A DNA stretch of 64,000 bases from Catellatospora tritici (lineage in GTDB: Bacteria > Actinomycetota > Actinomycetes > Mycobacteriales > Micromonosporaceae). Below are positions 48,622-57,600 of this stretch, piece by piece; positions within the stretch are counted from its first letter, which is position 1, and the number at the start of each line of letters is the position of its first letter. A program made the translations under genes and the position numbers. A model generated the notes under the pieces. That model was not told where the DNA came from and ran no database searches. It was given only the letters and a program-made list of their open reading frames with translations. The DNA lies in contig NZ_JAHRCY010000008.1 of NCBI RefSeq assembly GCF_019083965.1, forward strand, positions 62,001 to 126,000, given 5' to 3'.

Positions 48622-48819
48622 TCAGGCGCTGGGCGGGGCGTTGACCGCGGTGGAGCGCCCGGCGACGGCCAGCGAGCCGAAGGCGTACCGGTAGTCGGCG
48701 CAGCGGTGCCGGTGGCAGATCGGGCAGCCCGCCTGCGGCGACGCCGGGTCCGGGGTGTGGTCGCGCAGCATGCGCCGGTAACCCGCGGCCTGCGCGTCGG
48801 AGATTCGTCCACTGTGCAC
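48622..48819 (-). CDS. small hypothetical protein with CPxC motif
   Basis: A 65-residue protein starting with GTG (VHSGRISDAQAAGYRRMLRD) after GGGGAGG. I do not recognise the family. The centre holds GCPICHRHRCADYRYAFGSL, three cysteines and a histidine in a compact arrangement suitable for one zinc or iron ion. The longer in-frame start at 48861 has no ribosome-binding site. It is transcribed divergently from the XRE regulator 188 bp away and may belong to the same functional group. Confidence 0.55.
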   Translation of the reverse strand: MHSGRISDAQAAGYRRMLRDHTPDPASPQAGCPICHRHRCADYRYAFGSLAVAGRSTAVNAPPSA

Positions 48820-49006
48820 GTCGGCCTCCCCAGTGCGCCGTCCCGGCTTCCAGACTCGCACGTGCGAGTTTCAGGTTCAAGGTGGCGCGCGAGCCAACTC
48901 TGGCAGGTCGCCGACATCGGGTACGCGAGCGCGGCGCGGCGGGTCTTGCCGGGTCCGAAGGGGCCGCACCAGACTGGGGCGAACCGATCGTCGTCGAAGG
49001 AGGGTC

Positions 49007-49864
49007 ATGGCTACTTCGGGCACGTCACTGCGCCGCCGCAGGCTCGGCGTCGCGCTGCGGGAGTTGCGCGAGCGCGCCGGGATGACCCACCAGCAGGTGG
49101 GGCCGGTGCTGGACTGCTCGCCGTCCAAGCTGAGCCGGATCGAGAACGGCGAGGTGGGGGTACGCCGCGGCGACCTGCTCGCCCTGCTCGACCTGTACGG
49201 CCTCGACGACGCCCTCCAGCGCGACGAACTCACCGAACTGGCCCGCGAATCCAAGCGCCGCGGCGGTTGGTGGCTGAAGTACGGCGACCTTTCCGCGCCC
49301 TTTCTGAAACTCATTCAACTCGAATCCGAGGCGGCCTCGATTCGCGGCACCGATCTGATGCTGGTGCCCGGTCTGCTACAGACCGCCGAATATGCCAGAG
49401 CCCTCATAAGGACGGCCGTTCCCGACGACGAGGAGGAGCTCGAGCGCCGGGTCCGGATCCGGCTGACCCGCCAGGAGATCCTGCTGCGACCGGACCCGCC
49501 GGAGCTGTGGGTGATCCTCGACGAGGCGGCGCTGCACCGGCGCGTGGGCGGCCCGGCCGTGATGAGTCAGCAGCTCAAGGCGCTTGTCGCGGCGGGCGAC
49601 CGGCCGAACGTGACCATCCAGGTGTTGCCGTTCGACCACGGCGAGTACGAGGCCATGGTCGGCTCGTTCCGGGTGATGCGATTCGCCGATCCGCGTGATC
49701 CCGACACGGTCTATCTCGAGGGATATGTGGGCGCGGTGTACCTTGACGACAGTCGCGACGTCCGGCGATATAGTCTGGTCTTCGACCATCTCTGCGCGGC
49801 GGCATTGAGCCCGCAATCGTCACGGCAGCTACTGCTCCGTATAGCGCAGAATCACGTTGAGTAA
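49007..49864 (+). CDS. XRE-family regulator with DUF5753 domain
   Basis: A 285-residue transcription regulator of the kind abundant in spore-forming actinobacteria. The N-terminal HTH (GVALRELRERAGMTHQQVGP, LDCSPSKLSRIENGEVGV; residues about 14-50) is followed by the C-terminal DUF5753 ligand-like domain, which includes LIQLESEAASIRGTDLMLVP, GLLQTAEYARALIRTAVPDD and VTIQVLPFDHGEYEAMVGSF. The ATG follows GAAGGAGGG. It is paired with a DUF397 gene 19 bp downstream, the usual arrangement; these pairs (for example WhiJ-type) modulate development or antibiotic production. Confidence 0.9.
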   Translation: MATSGTSLRRRRLGVALRELRERAGMTHQQVGPVLDCSPSKLSRIENGEVGVRRGDLLALLDLYGLDDALQRDELTELARESKRRGGWWLKYGDLSAPFLKLIQLESEAASIRGTDLMLVPGLLQTAEYARALIRTAVPDDEEELERRVRIRLTRQEILLRPDPPELWVILDEAALHRRVGGPAVMSQQLKALVAAGDRPNVTIQVLPFDHGEYEAMVGSFRVMRFADPRDPDTVYLEGYVGAVYLDDSRDVRRYSLVFDHLCAAALSPQSSRQLLLRIAQNHVE

Positions 49865-49883
49865 GGCATAAGGAGCACGCGCG

Positions 49884-50090
49884 ATGCGCGATGTGGAATT
49901 GATGGCCGCGACCTGGCGCAAGAGCACCCGCAGCGGACCGAACGTGAGCGACTGCGTCGAGATCGCCGAGACACCGGCCCTGGTGGCGGTGCGCGACTCC
50001 AAGGACCCGGCCGGACCGGTGCTGCGGTTCTCCTGGGACGAGTGGCGCAGTTTCGTGGCGGGGGCCAAGGCCGGGGAGTTCGACCGGTAG
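49884..50090 (+). CDS. DUF397 domain protein
   Basis: A 68-residue small acidic protein, partner of the preceding XRE regulator. The family pattern is clear: WRKSTRSGPNVSDCVEIAE near residue 11, VAVRDSKDPAGPVLRFSWDE near 34, and WRSFVAGAKAGEFDR at the end. AAGGAG lies eight bases before the ATG. DUF397 proteins are known or suspected to bind and modify the action of their XRE partners in an antitoxin-like or co-regulator manner. Confidence 0.92.
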   Translation: MRDVELMAATWRKSTRSGPNVSDCVEIAETPALVAVRDSKDPAGPVLRFSWDEWRSFVAGAKAGEFDR

Positions 50091-50122
50091 CCCGCCGTGC
50101 CCGGCTGCGGTAGGACGGTGTG

Positions 50123-50752
50123 ATGAACGAGATCAGCACCGTCCTGCCGCCCGAGGGGGCGCCGGTGGACGAGAACGCGCCCTGGCTGCCGCTGCACCCC
50201 GAGCAACTCGCCGAACTGCTGTCCGGCGTGGCCGCCCCCTGGTACGTCGCCGCCGGTTGGGCCCTAGACCTGCACCGGGGCGAGCAGACCCGGCCGCATC
50301 ACGACCTGGAGATCGGGGTGCCCCGCCCGGCGTTCGGGCAGATCGCCGCCGCGCTGCCGCAGTACGTCTTCCACGTCGTCGAGCAGGGACGAGTGCTGCC
50401 GCTGACCGAGGCGGCGCTGGCGCAGACCTTCCAGACGTGGGCCTGGGACCCGCTCGACAGCGGGTACCGGGTGGACGTGTTCCGGGAGGCGCACGAGGGC
50501 GACCTGTGGATCTGCCGTCGCGACGAGCGGGTGCGGCTGCCGTACGCCGACGTCGTCCGGCACACGCCCAGCGGGCTGCCGTACCTGGCGCCCGAGCTGG
50601 TCCTGCTGTTCAAGGCGAAGGGGCGCCGCCCCAAGGACGAAGCCGACTTCGCGGGCATCCTCCCGCTCCTGACCGCCGCCGAGCGCGCGACCCTGCGCGA
50701 ACTGCTGGACCTCGTCCACCCCGGCCACGAGTGGATCGCCGCACTCGACTGA
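50123..50752 (+). CDS. nucleotidyltransferase-like protein (ANT/aminoglycoside adenylyltransferase fold)
   Basis: A 209-residue protein resembling the ANT(2'')/LinB-type nucleotidyltransferases. Core motif PWYVAAGWALDLHRGEQTRP followed by HHDLEIGVPR is the G-W-A-x-D plus HxDxEI pattern that binds metal and nucleotide. PYLAPELVLLFKAKGRRPKD near residue 155 is the typical lysine-rich end. ATG 50123 is chosen because TAGGAC lies 6 nt upstream (leaderless). It follows the DUF397 gene by 32 bp. Antibiotic modification is possible but unproven; several proteins of this type modify unknown targets. Confidence 0.78.
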   Translation: MNEISTVLPPEGAPVDENAPWLPLHPEQLAELLSGVAAPWYVAAGWALDLHRGEQTRPHHDLEIGVPRPAFGQIAAALPQYVFHVVEQGRVLPLTEAALAQTFQTWAWDPLDSGYRVDVFREAHEGDLWICRRDERVRLPYADVVRHTPSGLPYLAPELVLLFKAKGRRPKDEADFAGILPLLTAAERATLRELLDLVHPGHEWIAALD

Positions 50753-50793
50753 GCCCGAAGGCGCTGAGCCCGAAGGTGCTGAGTCCGAAGGTT

Positions 50794-50842
50794 AAGAAGG
50801 GCCCCTTCCTCTACGCAAAGCGATAGGAAGGGGCCCTTCCTT
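50794..50842. repeat. dispersed 3'-end hairpin repeat, copy 5
   Basis: 15-bp stem GAAGGGCCCCTTCCT (50796-50810) with AGGAAGGGGCCCTTC (50825-50839), loop CTACGCAAAGCGAT. It lies between converging genes, four bases before the stop codon of the ABC ATPase gene. Confidence 0.85.
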
Positions 50843-50845
50843 ACC

Positions 50846-51676
50846 TCAGGGCTGGTCGAAGAGGAGGCTGAGGCGGTTGTCGGACTGCTCCACGACGAGC
50901 AGGGTGCCCGGCGGGACCGTCTCCAGCACCTCCGGTGGGAGTTGCACCGTGCCGTCGCTGGCGACGACGGCGAACTCGCGGCCGTCGCGGCCCTCGGCGC
51001 CGACCCGGCCGTCGCGGATGGTCACCGCCCGGCCCAGGCGGGCGCCCACCTCCGGGTCGTGCGTGACCGCGACGATGGTGGTGCCGCGTTCCCGGTTGAC
51101 CGTGTCCAGGGCGTCGAGCACCTCGTCGCGGGCGGAGCGGTCCAGTCGGCTGGTGGGTTCGTCGACCAGCAGCAGGCCGGGCGAGGCGGCCACGCCGACC
51201 GCGATCGCGGCCCGCTGCGCCGCACCCGGGGCCAGGTCACGGACCCGGCGGTGACCCATGCCGACCAGGCCGAGCAGCGACAGGATCCGCTCCGGCGGCT
51301 CCAGGTCGGCCGGGCGCACCTGCGCGGCCCGCCGCTGCGCCAGCCAGATGTTGGCGGCGACCGTGGCGTACGGCAGCAGGTTGCGTCGCGCCCCCTGCAG
51401 CACCACGCCCAGGTCGGTGCCGCGCATGCGGGCCAGCTCAGCCTCGCTGACGCGGCCGATGTCGGTGGCGCCGATGCGCACCTGCCCGGCGCTGGGCCGC
51501 ATCAGCCCCGACAGCAGCGCGATGAGCGTGGACTTGCCCGAGCCGGACGGCCCGACCAGCGCCAGCCGCTCGCCCGCCGCGATGTCGAGGTCCACGCCGG
51601 ACAGCGCCACCACGTCACCGCCGCTGGACCGGTAGATGTGCACGACCCTGCGGCACCTGACCGCCAGACCTGTCAC
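50846..51676 (-). CDS. ABC transporter ATP-binding protein (MacB-like exporter)
   Basis: A 276-residue ATPase serving the two large permeases upstream. Walker A ALVGPSGSGKSTLIALLSGL is near residue 38, Q-loop region LGVVLQGARRNLLPYATVAA, Walker B GLLLVDEPTSRLD, H-loop IVAVTHDPEVGARLGRA. The ABC signature is weakened to LAPGAAQRAAIAVG instead of LSGGQ. The C-terminal tail (residues about 228-276: FAVVASDGTVQLPPEVLETV then PGTLLVVEQSDNRLSLLF) resembles an AbrB/SpoVT-like strand-swapped fold. Starts with GTG, overlapping the upstream stop (GTGA). Confidence 0.88.
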   Translation of the reverse strand: MTGLAVRCRRVVHIYRSSGGDVVALSGVDLDIAAGERLALVGPSGSGKSTLIALLSGLMRPSAGQVRIGATDIGRVSEAELARMRGTDLGVVLQGARRNLLPYATVAANIWLAQRRAAQVRPADLEPPERILSLLGLVGMGHRRVRDLAPGAAQRAAIAVGVAASPGLLLVDEPTSRLDRSARDEVLDALDTVNRERGTTIVAVTHDPEVGARLGRAVTIRDGRVGAEGRDGREFAVVASDGTVQLPPEVLETVPPGTLLVVEQSDNRLSLLFDQP

Positions 51677-54645
51677 TGGTCCGCTCCCTCACTCTGCGCG
51701 CGCACCAGGTGCGTCGCGATCCAGCACCCCACCAGCAGCACCGCCGCGGCCGCCGCGACCGGCCCGGCGACCGCGCCCAGCCGGGGCAGCGCCGGGGCGG
51801 GGAACGACGGATCACCGTCGGAGAAGACCGGCAGCACGTCGCGGGCCAGCGCCCACGCGGCCGCCGCCGCGACCAGCCCGGTCAGCATCGCGACCAGCGC
51901 CAGCGCGCAGCGGCTGCCGGTGGCCACGGTGCGCAGCGTCCGCACGCGTACGCCCTGCAGGCTCAGCACCGACAGGCCGCTGTCACCGCCCGGCCGTTCG
52001 AACGTCGCCAGCGCCGCCAGCCCGGCCGCGGCCAGCAACACCGAGATCGCCGACACGACCAGGCCGAACCACAGCCCCAGCCGGGGCGCGACGCTGATCT
52101 GGTCGCGCCGCTGCGCCACCGTGTAGTGGCCGAGCACGGTCAGCCCGGCCGCGTGCAGCCGCTCGATCGTGTCCGGCGGCGCGTCCGCCGCCAGCCACAC
52201 CTCCGTCGCCGTGAGCGTCACGCCCCGACCCAGCACCAGGTCGGCGTAGCTCAGGTCGATCAGGGCGCCGTACGTGCCGAACCGCGGCACCGACGAGGTG
52301 CGGGCCGCCGCCGCCACCGGAATCTCCAGCCCGCCGGTGCCGGTGAACTTCGGCGCGACCAGCGGCTGGGTCACCACCAGCGGCAGCGGGCCCGGCAGAA
52401 TCGCCGCGACCAACCTGGTGTCGGGCAGCACGGCCCCGTCGGCCGTCATGGTCAGACCCTCGGGGGTACGGGTCAACTTCGCCACCGGCCGCGCCGAGCT
52501 GGACTCCGCCTGGGACCACCGCGCCAACCGCGACAGCTCGTCGGCGCTGAGCACCACCTGTCCGGTCTCGTCCCGCAGCGCGCCGAGGGTCAGCGTGAAC
52601 CGGGTCTGTCCGGTGCGCTCCGGCACCACCGACAACTCGTCGAGGCGGCACGGCGCCTGGCCGCAGCCGTCCGTCGGCACGGTCACCCGCTGCCGACCCG
52701 GCCGCAGCTGCACCAGGCGCGCCTCCACCCGCCGCAGCGCGTCCGCGCTGATGAACACCAGCCGCACCTGCAGCGTGATCTCCGGGTCGGGCGAGGTCAC
52801 CGTCACGTCGACGTCCAGGGCGTTCGCCTTGACCAGCATCTGGTCCGGTTCGACCGGGTGCAGCAGCCGAGCCGCCTCGGCCGGGCCGACGGTGGCGTCC
52901 TGCGGCCAGTTGGCCACGTTCGGCAGGCGCGAGCTGTCCACCGCCATGATCAGCTGCATGCCGCTGTTGCGGTACCGGGACACCGCCATCGCGTAGTCGC
53001 CCCGGGGGTCGACCTTCGCCACCGCCGCCAGCAGCAGCGGCGCGGTCGTGTCCTGCACCGTCACCACCTGCGCCGCGCCGGTCTGCACCCGGGCCCGCTC
53101 GGCCCAGGCCCGGCCCGAGGTGTCGTACGCGGTGAGCACGAACCCGAGCAGCCCGAACGCCACCGTGATCAGCACGACCAGGCGGGCGGCGCCGGGCACC
53201 CGCGCGATCGCGAACGCGGCCAGGCTGGTCCGCAGCCGTCCGCGCCGCAGACTGGCGCGGGCCAGGCGCACCGCCTGCGCGGGCAGCACCCGCGCGGCGA
53301 CCAGGCCGAGCCCGAGCCCGAAGCAGACCGGCGCGAGCAGACCCAGCCCACCGGCACTGCCCGCCACCGCGGCCTGGTATCCGGCCAGCGCCGCCAGCGC
53401 CCCGACCGCCACCTCGATCGCGGCGGCCACCCCGGCCCGGCGGGGCGCCCGCAGCCGCCGCAGCAGCCCGAGCACCGGCGTACGCAGGGCGCCGACCTGG
53501 GCGAAGGCGCCCGCGAGCAGCGCGCCGAGCACGGCGACGGCGGCGTACTGCAGGGAGCGGGTGCCCAGGGTGACCTGTGCCTGCGGCATCGCCGAGGCGA
53601 GCACCGCCCTGGTGCCGTAGTAGCCCAGCAGCAGCCCCGGTCCCGCCGCGAGCAGCACCGGCAACGCCACCTCGGCGAACGGCAGCGCCCAGCGCAGCCG
53701 CCACGGCGTGCCGCGCAGCGCGGTCAGGCCCAGCTCCTCGCTGCGCCCCTCCACCGCCGCGGCGACCACCAGGAACAGCACGAACCAGCACAGCAGCACC
53801 AGCGGCAGCGCCGCGACGGTGACGCTGTCGGCCAGCAGGCCCTCGCCCTCGGCGATGCGGGCCATCAGCGCGGGGATGTCGGTGATCGTCACGAAGTTGC
53901 CCGCGGTCAACTCGACCCGGGCCTGGTTCAGGCCCGCGATGAGCGTGTCCGGGTCGGCGTACGCCTCAGGCGGGGCGATCAGGTCGACCGTACGGGTGAC
54001 CAGCCCCTCCAGGCGGAGCACGGTGTGGTCGGTGGTGAACATCGGCGACGACTCGCCGCCGAGCAGGCCCGCCCGTCCGGCCCAGTAGGCGTCGGTGGAC
54101 GACGGCGGCGCGAACGTGCCCACCACCGCCAGCGGCAGCCGCTGCTCCAGCTGGTCGCCCGGAGAGAACTCCACCGTCGCGCCCGGCTTGAGCCCGAGCC
54201 GCGCGGCGAGGTCGTCGCGGACCACCACCTCGGCGTCGGCGACCGCGCACCGGCCACTGGAGATGGTGAGCTCGCGGCAGGCGCCACCGCGCGACACCAG
54301 CCAGGCGTTGGTCTTGACCGGGTCGGTCCCGGGCGCCGCACCGGCGGGCACGGCCAGCGCCCGCCCGACGACCTGCAGCCCCGGCACGGTACGCAGCCCC
54401 GGCACGTACGGCAGCCGCGGCGACTGGCCGTTCCTGACCTCGTCCTCCTCCACCAGCCGCTGGCCCGCGACGACCCGCTCGGTCACCGGGGCGTCCTGGA
54501 CCTGCGCCAGCCGCAACGCCTGGGCCGCGGCGTCGTGATACACCGGGCCGCCGGTCGCGGCCGCGGCGGCGGCCAGCGTCAGCAGCAGCGTGATCAGGGC
54601 GGCGGCGCGCCGTTCGCGCAGCATGTCCCACAGCAGCCCGGTCAC
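51673..54645 (-). CDS. FtsX-like ABC transporter permease (second)
   Basis: A 990-residue membrane protein. It begins VTGLLWDMLRERRAAALITL, with an N-terminal helix near 15-35, a long extracytoplasmic domain, then the FtsX core with helices around VTVAALPLVLLCWFVLFLVV, LPFAEVALPVLLAAGPGLLL and LQYAAVAVLGALLAGAFAQV. A second outer domain and C-terminal helices (LGLWFGLVVSAISVLLAAAG; ALPRLGAVAGPVAAAAAVLL) follow. The longer frame running to 56595 lies over the preceding permease and is a shadow. Its GTG overlaps the stop of the first permease. Likely exports a lipid, peptide or lipoprotein, or acts mechanically. Confidence 0.88.
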   Translation of the reverse strand: MTGLLWDMLRERRAAALITLLLTLAAAAAATGGPVYHDAAAQALRLAQVQDAPVTERVVAGQRLVEEDEVRNGQSPRLPYVPGLRTVPGLQVVGRALAVPAGAAPGTDPVKTNAWLVSRGGACRELTISSGRCAVADAEVVVRDDLAARLGLKPGATVEFSPGDQLEQRLPLAVVGTFAPPSSTDAYWAGRAGLLGGESSPMFTTDHTVLRLEGLVTRTVDLIAPPEAYADPDTLIAGLNQARVELTAGNFVTITDIPALMARIAEGEGLLADSVTVAALPLVLLCWFVLFLVVAAAVEGRSEELGLTALRGTPWRLRWALPFAEVALPVLLAAGPGLLLGYYGTRAVLASAMPQAQVTLGTRSLQYAAVAVLGALLAGAFAQVGALRTPVLGLLRRLRAPRRAGVAAAIEVAVGALAALAGYQAAVAGSAGGLGLLAPVCFGLGLGLVAARVLPAQAVRLARASLRRGRLRTSLAAFAIARVPGAARLVVLITVAFGLLGFVLTAYDTSGRAWAERARVQTGAAQVVTVQDTTAPLLLAAVAKVDPRGDYAMAVSRYRNSGMQLIMAVDSSRLPNVANWPQDATVGPAEAARLLHPVEPDQMLVKANALDVDVTVTSPDPEITLQVRLVFISADALRRVEARLVQLRPGRQRVTVPTDGCGQAPCRLDELSVVPERTGQTRFTLTLGALRDETGQVVLSADELSRLARWSQAESSSARPVAKLTRTPEGLTMTADGAVLPDTRLVAAILPGPLPLVVTQPLVAPKFTGTGGLEIPVAAAARTSSVPRFGTYGALIDLSYADLVLGRGVTLTATEVWLAADAPPDTIERLHAAGLTVLGHYTVAQRRDQISVAPRLGLWFGLVVSAISVLLAAAGLAALATFERPGGDSGLSVLSLQGVRVRTLRTVATGSRCALALVAMLTGLVAAAAAWALARDVLPVFSDGDPSFPAPALPRLGAVAGPVAAAAAVLLVGCWIATHLVRAQSEGADQ

Positions 54646-57600
54646 CGGACCTCCTCCAGGTCGAGCCCGTCCACCCGCGACAGTCGGCCGCCCACCCACA
54701 GCGCGGCTCCGGCCAGCAGGGCCGCGGCGGGCAGCAGCACCGCGAGCAGCACCACCGGCGTCGGCGGCCCGCCGGACAGCGGCCGAACCAGCCACACCGG
54801 CACGGCCACGAGGCTGCCCGCGAGCGCCGCGGCCGCCACGACCAGCGTGTAGCCGGTCCGGGTGGCCGCCCGCACCGCCCGCTGCGGCACCCCCTGGGTA
54901 CGCAGCGCGGCCAGCTGCGCCCCCCGGCCGCCGGAGTCGACCGCGGCGATCAGGGCCACCGCGACCAGCGCCAGCACCAGCGCGAGCAGCGCCGCGCCAA
55001 GATGGAACCGGGCGCCGGGCCCGGTCCGCAGCGCCAGGCCGCGCTCGACCAGTTCGTCGACGCCCACGGTGCCCACGGTGACCAGGCCCGCGGCGCGCAG
55101 CCGGTCGAGGGCGTCGGCGGGAGCGTTCTCGGCCAGCCACACCTGCAGCTCGGCGATGTTGTCGAAGGTGTCGGCGGCCCGGTCTGCGGTGGTCAGGTCG
55201 ACCAGGATCCCGTCGATACCCACCCCGGGCAGCTCCGGCGCGGTGCCGACGATGTCGATCGGCCGGGGCAGCGCCCCGAACGCGCTCGCGCGCACCACCG
55301 TCCCGTCCTGCTCCACCGAGGGCGGCCCGGCGACCAGCACCGGCAGCGGCACCGCGGTGTCGGAGGCCTGGATGCGGATGTCCGGGTCGGGGTGGCGCGG
55401 GTCGGCGGGGTAGTACCGCAGGGACAGGCCCTCGGCGCTGGGCAGCAGCAGCACGCCGGACTCGGCGCCGACCTCGGTGCGGAAACGGGCCGGGGCGCTC
55501 ATCCCCGCCTCGTCGAGCACGACCGCGTCGGGGGTGTGCTGCAGGACGCGGTGGAACACCACGTCGTCGGGGGAGAACGGGAAGCTGAACCAGGCCAGGC
55601 GGCAGCCGTCGCCGGTCGCGCAGACGGGCACCGGCAGCCGCTGTTCGCGGCGGCCGGGCACCGGCTCGAGCCGGGCGACGACGGAGATCTGCTCGCCCTT
55701 GGGGCCTTCCAGCACCACGGTCACCGGGACGGTGGAGCGCTGGCCGGGCGGGACGGTCACGTCCAGCGCCAGCTCCGCGCCGGTGATCCGGATCGGGTCG
55801 TTGGCGCGCGGGCTCAGCCGCCGCGCCGCCCGCTCGGCGGACTGCGTGGCGGCGGCTGGCCAGTACGCGACCCGGGCCAGGCGGGAGGTGTCCACGGCGA
55901 CAGTGGTGCCGGACGAGCCGCGCTCCCGGGCGACGGCCATGGCCCACTGCCCCGCCGGGTCGGCCCGGCGCACCGCGTGCAGCAGGGCCGAGCGGGACGG
56001 CGCCCGGACGGTCACCACGCGCTCGGCGCCGAGTCCGAGGCGAGCCTGGTCGGTCACGGCGCCCCGGGTCGCCTGCCAGCCCAGGGCGGCCTGCCCAAGC
56101 AGCGCCACCACCACCACGACCAGCGCGACGAGGCGGTCGGTGCCGGGGCGGCGGGCGACGTACAGCGCGGCCAGCGCCGCACCGGGGCGGCCGATGCGCA
56201 GCAGCGCGGTGCCGACCGCCGCCGCGACGGGGCGGACGATGCGGGCCAGCAGCACGCCCGCCGCGACGGCCAGCAGCGCCGCGGCCAGCGCGGGCAGCAC
56301 CGTTCCGGCGTCGTCGACCGCGCCGTCCGCCGACGGTCCGCTCTGCGTCAGCGCCGCGACCGCGAGCACCACGGCCAGCACCTCGACCGTGCCCGCGACC
56401 CGGCCGCCGCGCCGAGCGGGCACCTCGCGCAGCGCGTCGAGCACCGGGCCCGAGTGCACCCGCAGCTGCGCCACGACCGCGCCGACCAGCACCCCCACCG
56501 CCACCGCACCCGCGGTGGCGAGCGTGGGCACGTCCAGGGGCACGCTGTCGACCTGGTCGAGCGCGAGCCAGGCGAGCACCCGGACGAGCAGCCACCCCAG
56601 GCCGAGCCCGACCGGCGCGGCGGCCAGCAGCACCAGCACCGCGGGTCCGGCGGTCAGCGCGATCCGGGTCCGCCGGGGCGCGCCACGCAGGCCGCCCATC
56701 GCCACCTGGGTACGCCGCTGGGCGGCCGAGTAGACCAGGCCGAGCAGCAGCACCGCCCAGGCCACGGCGACCAACTGGCCGGCGCCGATCAGCACCGGGG
56801 TGGGCAGCGCGGCCTGGCTGGCACGAACCCGGCGCAGCAGGTTGTAGACCCCGTCGCGGACGGCGTAGCCGGGGCCGGGTGCCGACCTGGCCCCGGTCGG
56901 GCGGCTCAGCTGGTCGAGCACCGCCGGGGTCAGCCGGGTCGGCGTGAGGAAGTCGACGGTGGCGCTGACGGTGACCGGGCCGAGCTGGTCGATCGTGGTG
57001 GTGACGGTGTAGACGGGGTTCTGCGGCCGCAGCGGGATCGGCGTCAGGTCCGCCCGGCCCGCCCAGTACGGATCGGCCAGCGGCGTCGTGCCGTCGGGAG
57101 TGTGGTCGGGGTCGTAGACGCCGACGACCCGCACCGGCCGGGGCGTCAGGTCGCCCAGCCGGTAGCTCAGCGTCGCTCCTACGTCGACACCGAGCTCGGC
57201 GGCGGTCGGCGCGGACAGCGCCACCTCTCCGGCCTGGCCGGGGCAGGCGCCGCGCAGCACCAGGTGCGCGCAGGCGCCGTCGCGCGCGGCCAGCGCGGCG
57301 GCGACGGTCCGGACGTCCGGCGCCGCCCCGGCCGCGTTCGACGACGCGGTGCCGGTCGCCGGGGTCGGCGTGGGGGCGGTCGCCGGGGTCGGCGTGGGGG
57401 CGGTCGACGGCGCGGGGGCGGTCGAGATCGTGCCGAGCACGTACGCGCCGCGGACCTCGGTCAGCCCCGGGCGGGACAGCAGCGGGCCGACCTCCCCGGC
57501 GGCGGTGCCGGCGGCGGAGGCGGCGTCGGGCTTGGCGTCGATCTCGGCGGTGGTGGTGATCGCGTGCTCGGCCGCCGAGGCACCGGCCGCCTCGACGGCG

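Noticed and set aside
48461..48880. A 139-codon minus-strand frame overlapping the small CPxC gene
   Set aside because: It is another frame of the same DNA, Arg/Ala/Pro-rich and without ribosome-binding site; the 65-codon frame has both a GGGGAGG site and a structured cysteine motif.
51673..56595. A 1640-codon open frame covering both permease genes
   Set aside because: The part upstream of 54645 lies over the first permease in another frame and is Arg/Gly/Ala-rich without motifs. The GTGA overlap at 54642-54645 marks the real start of the second permease.
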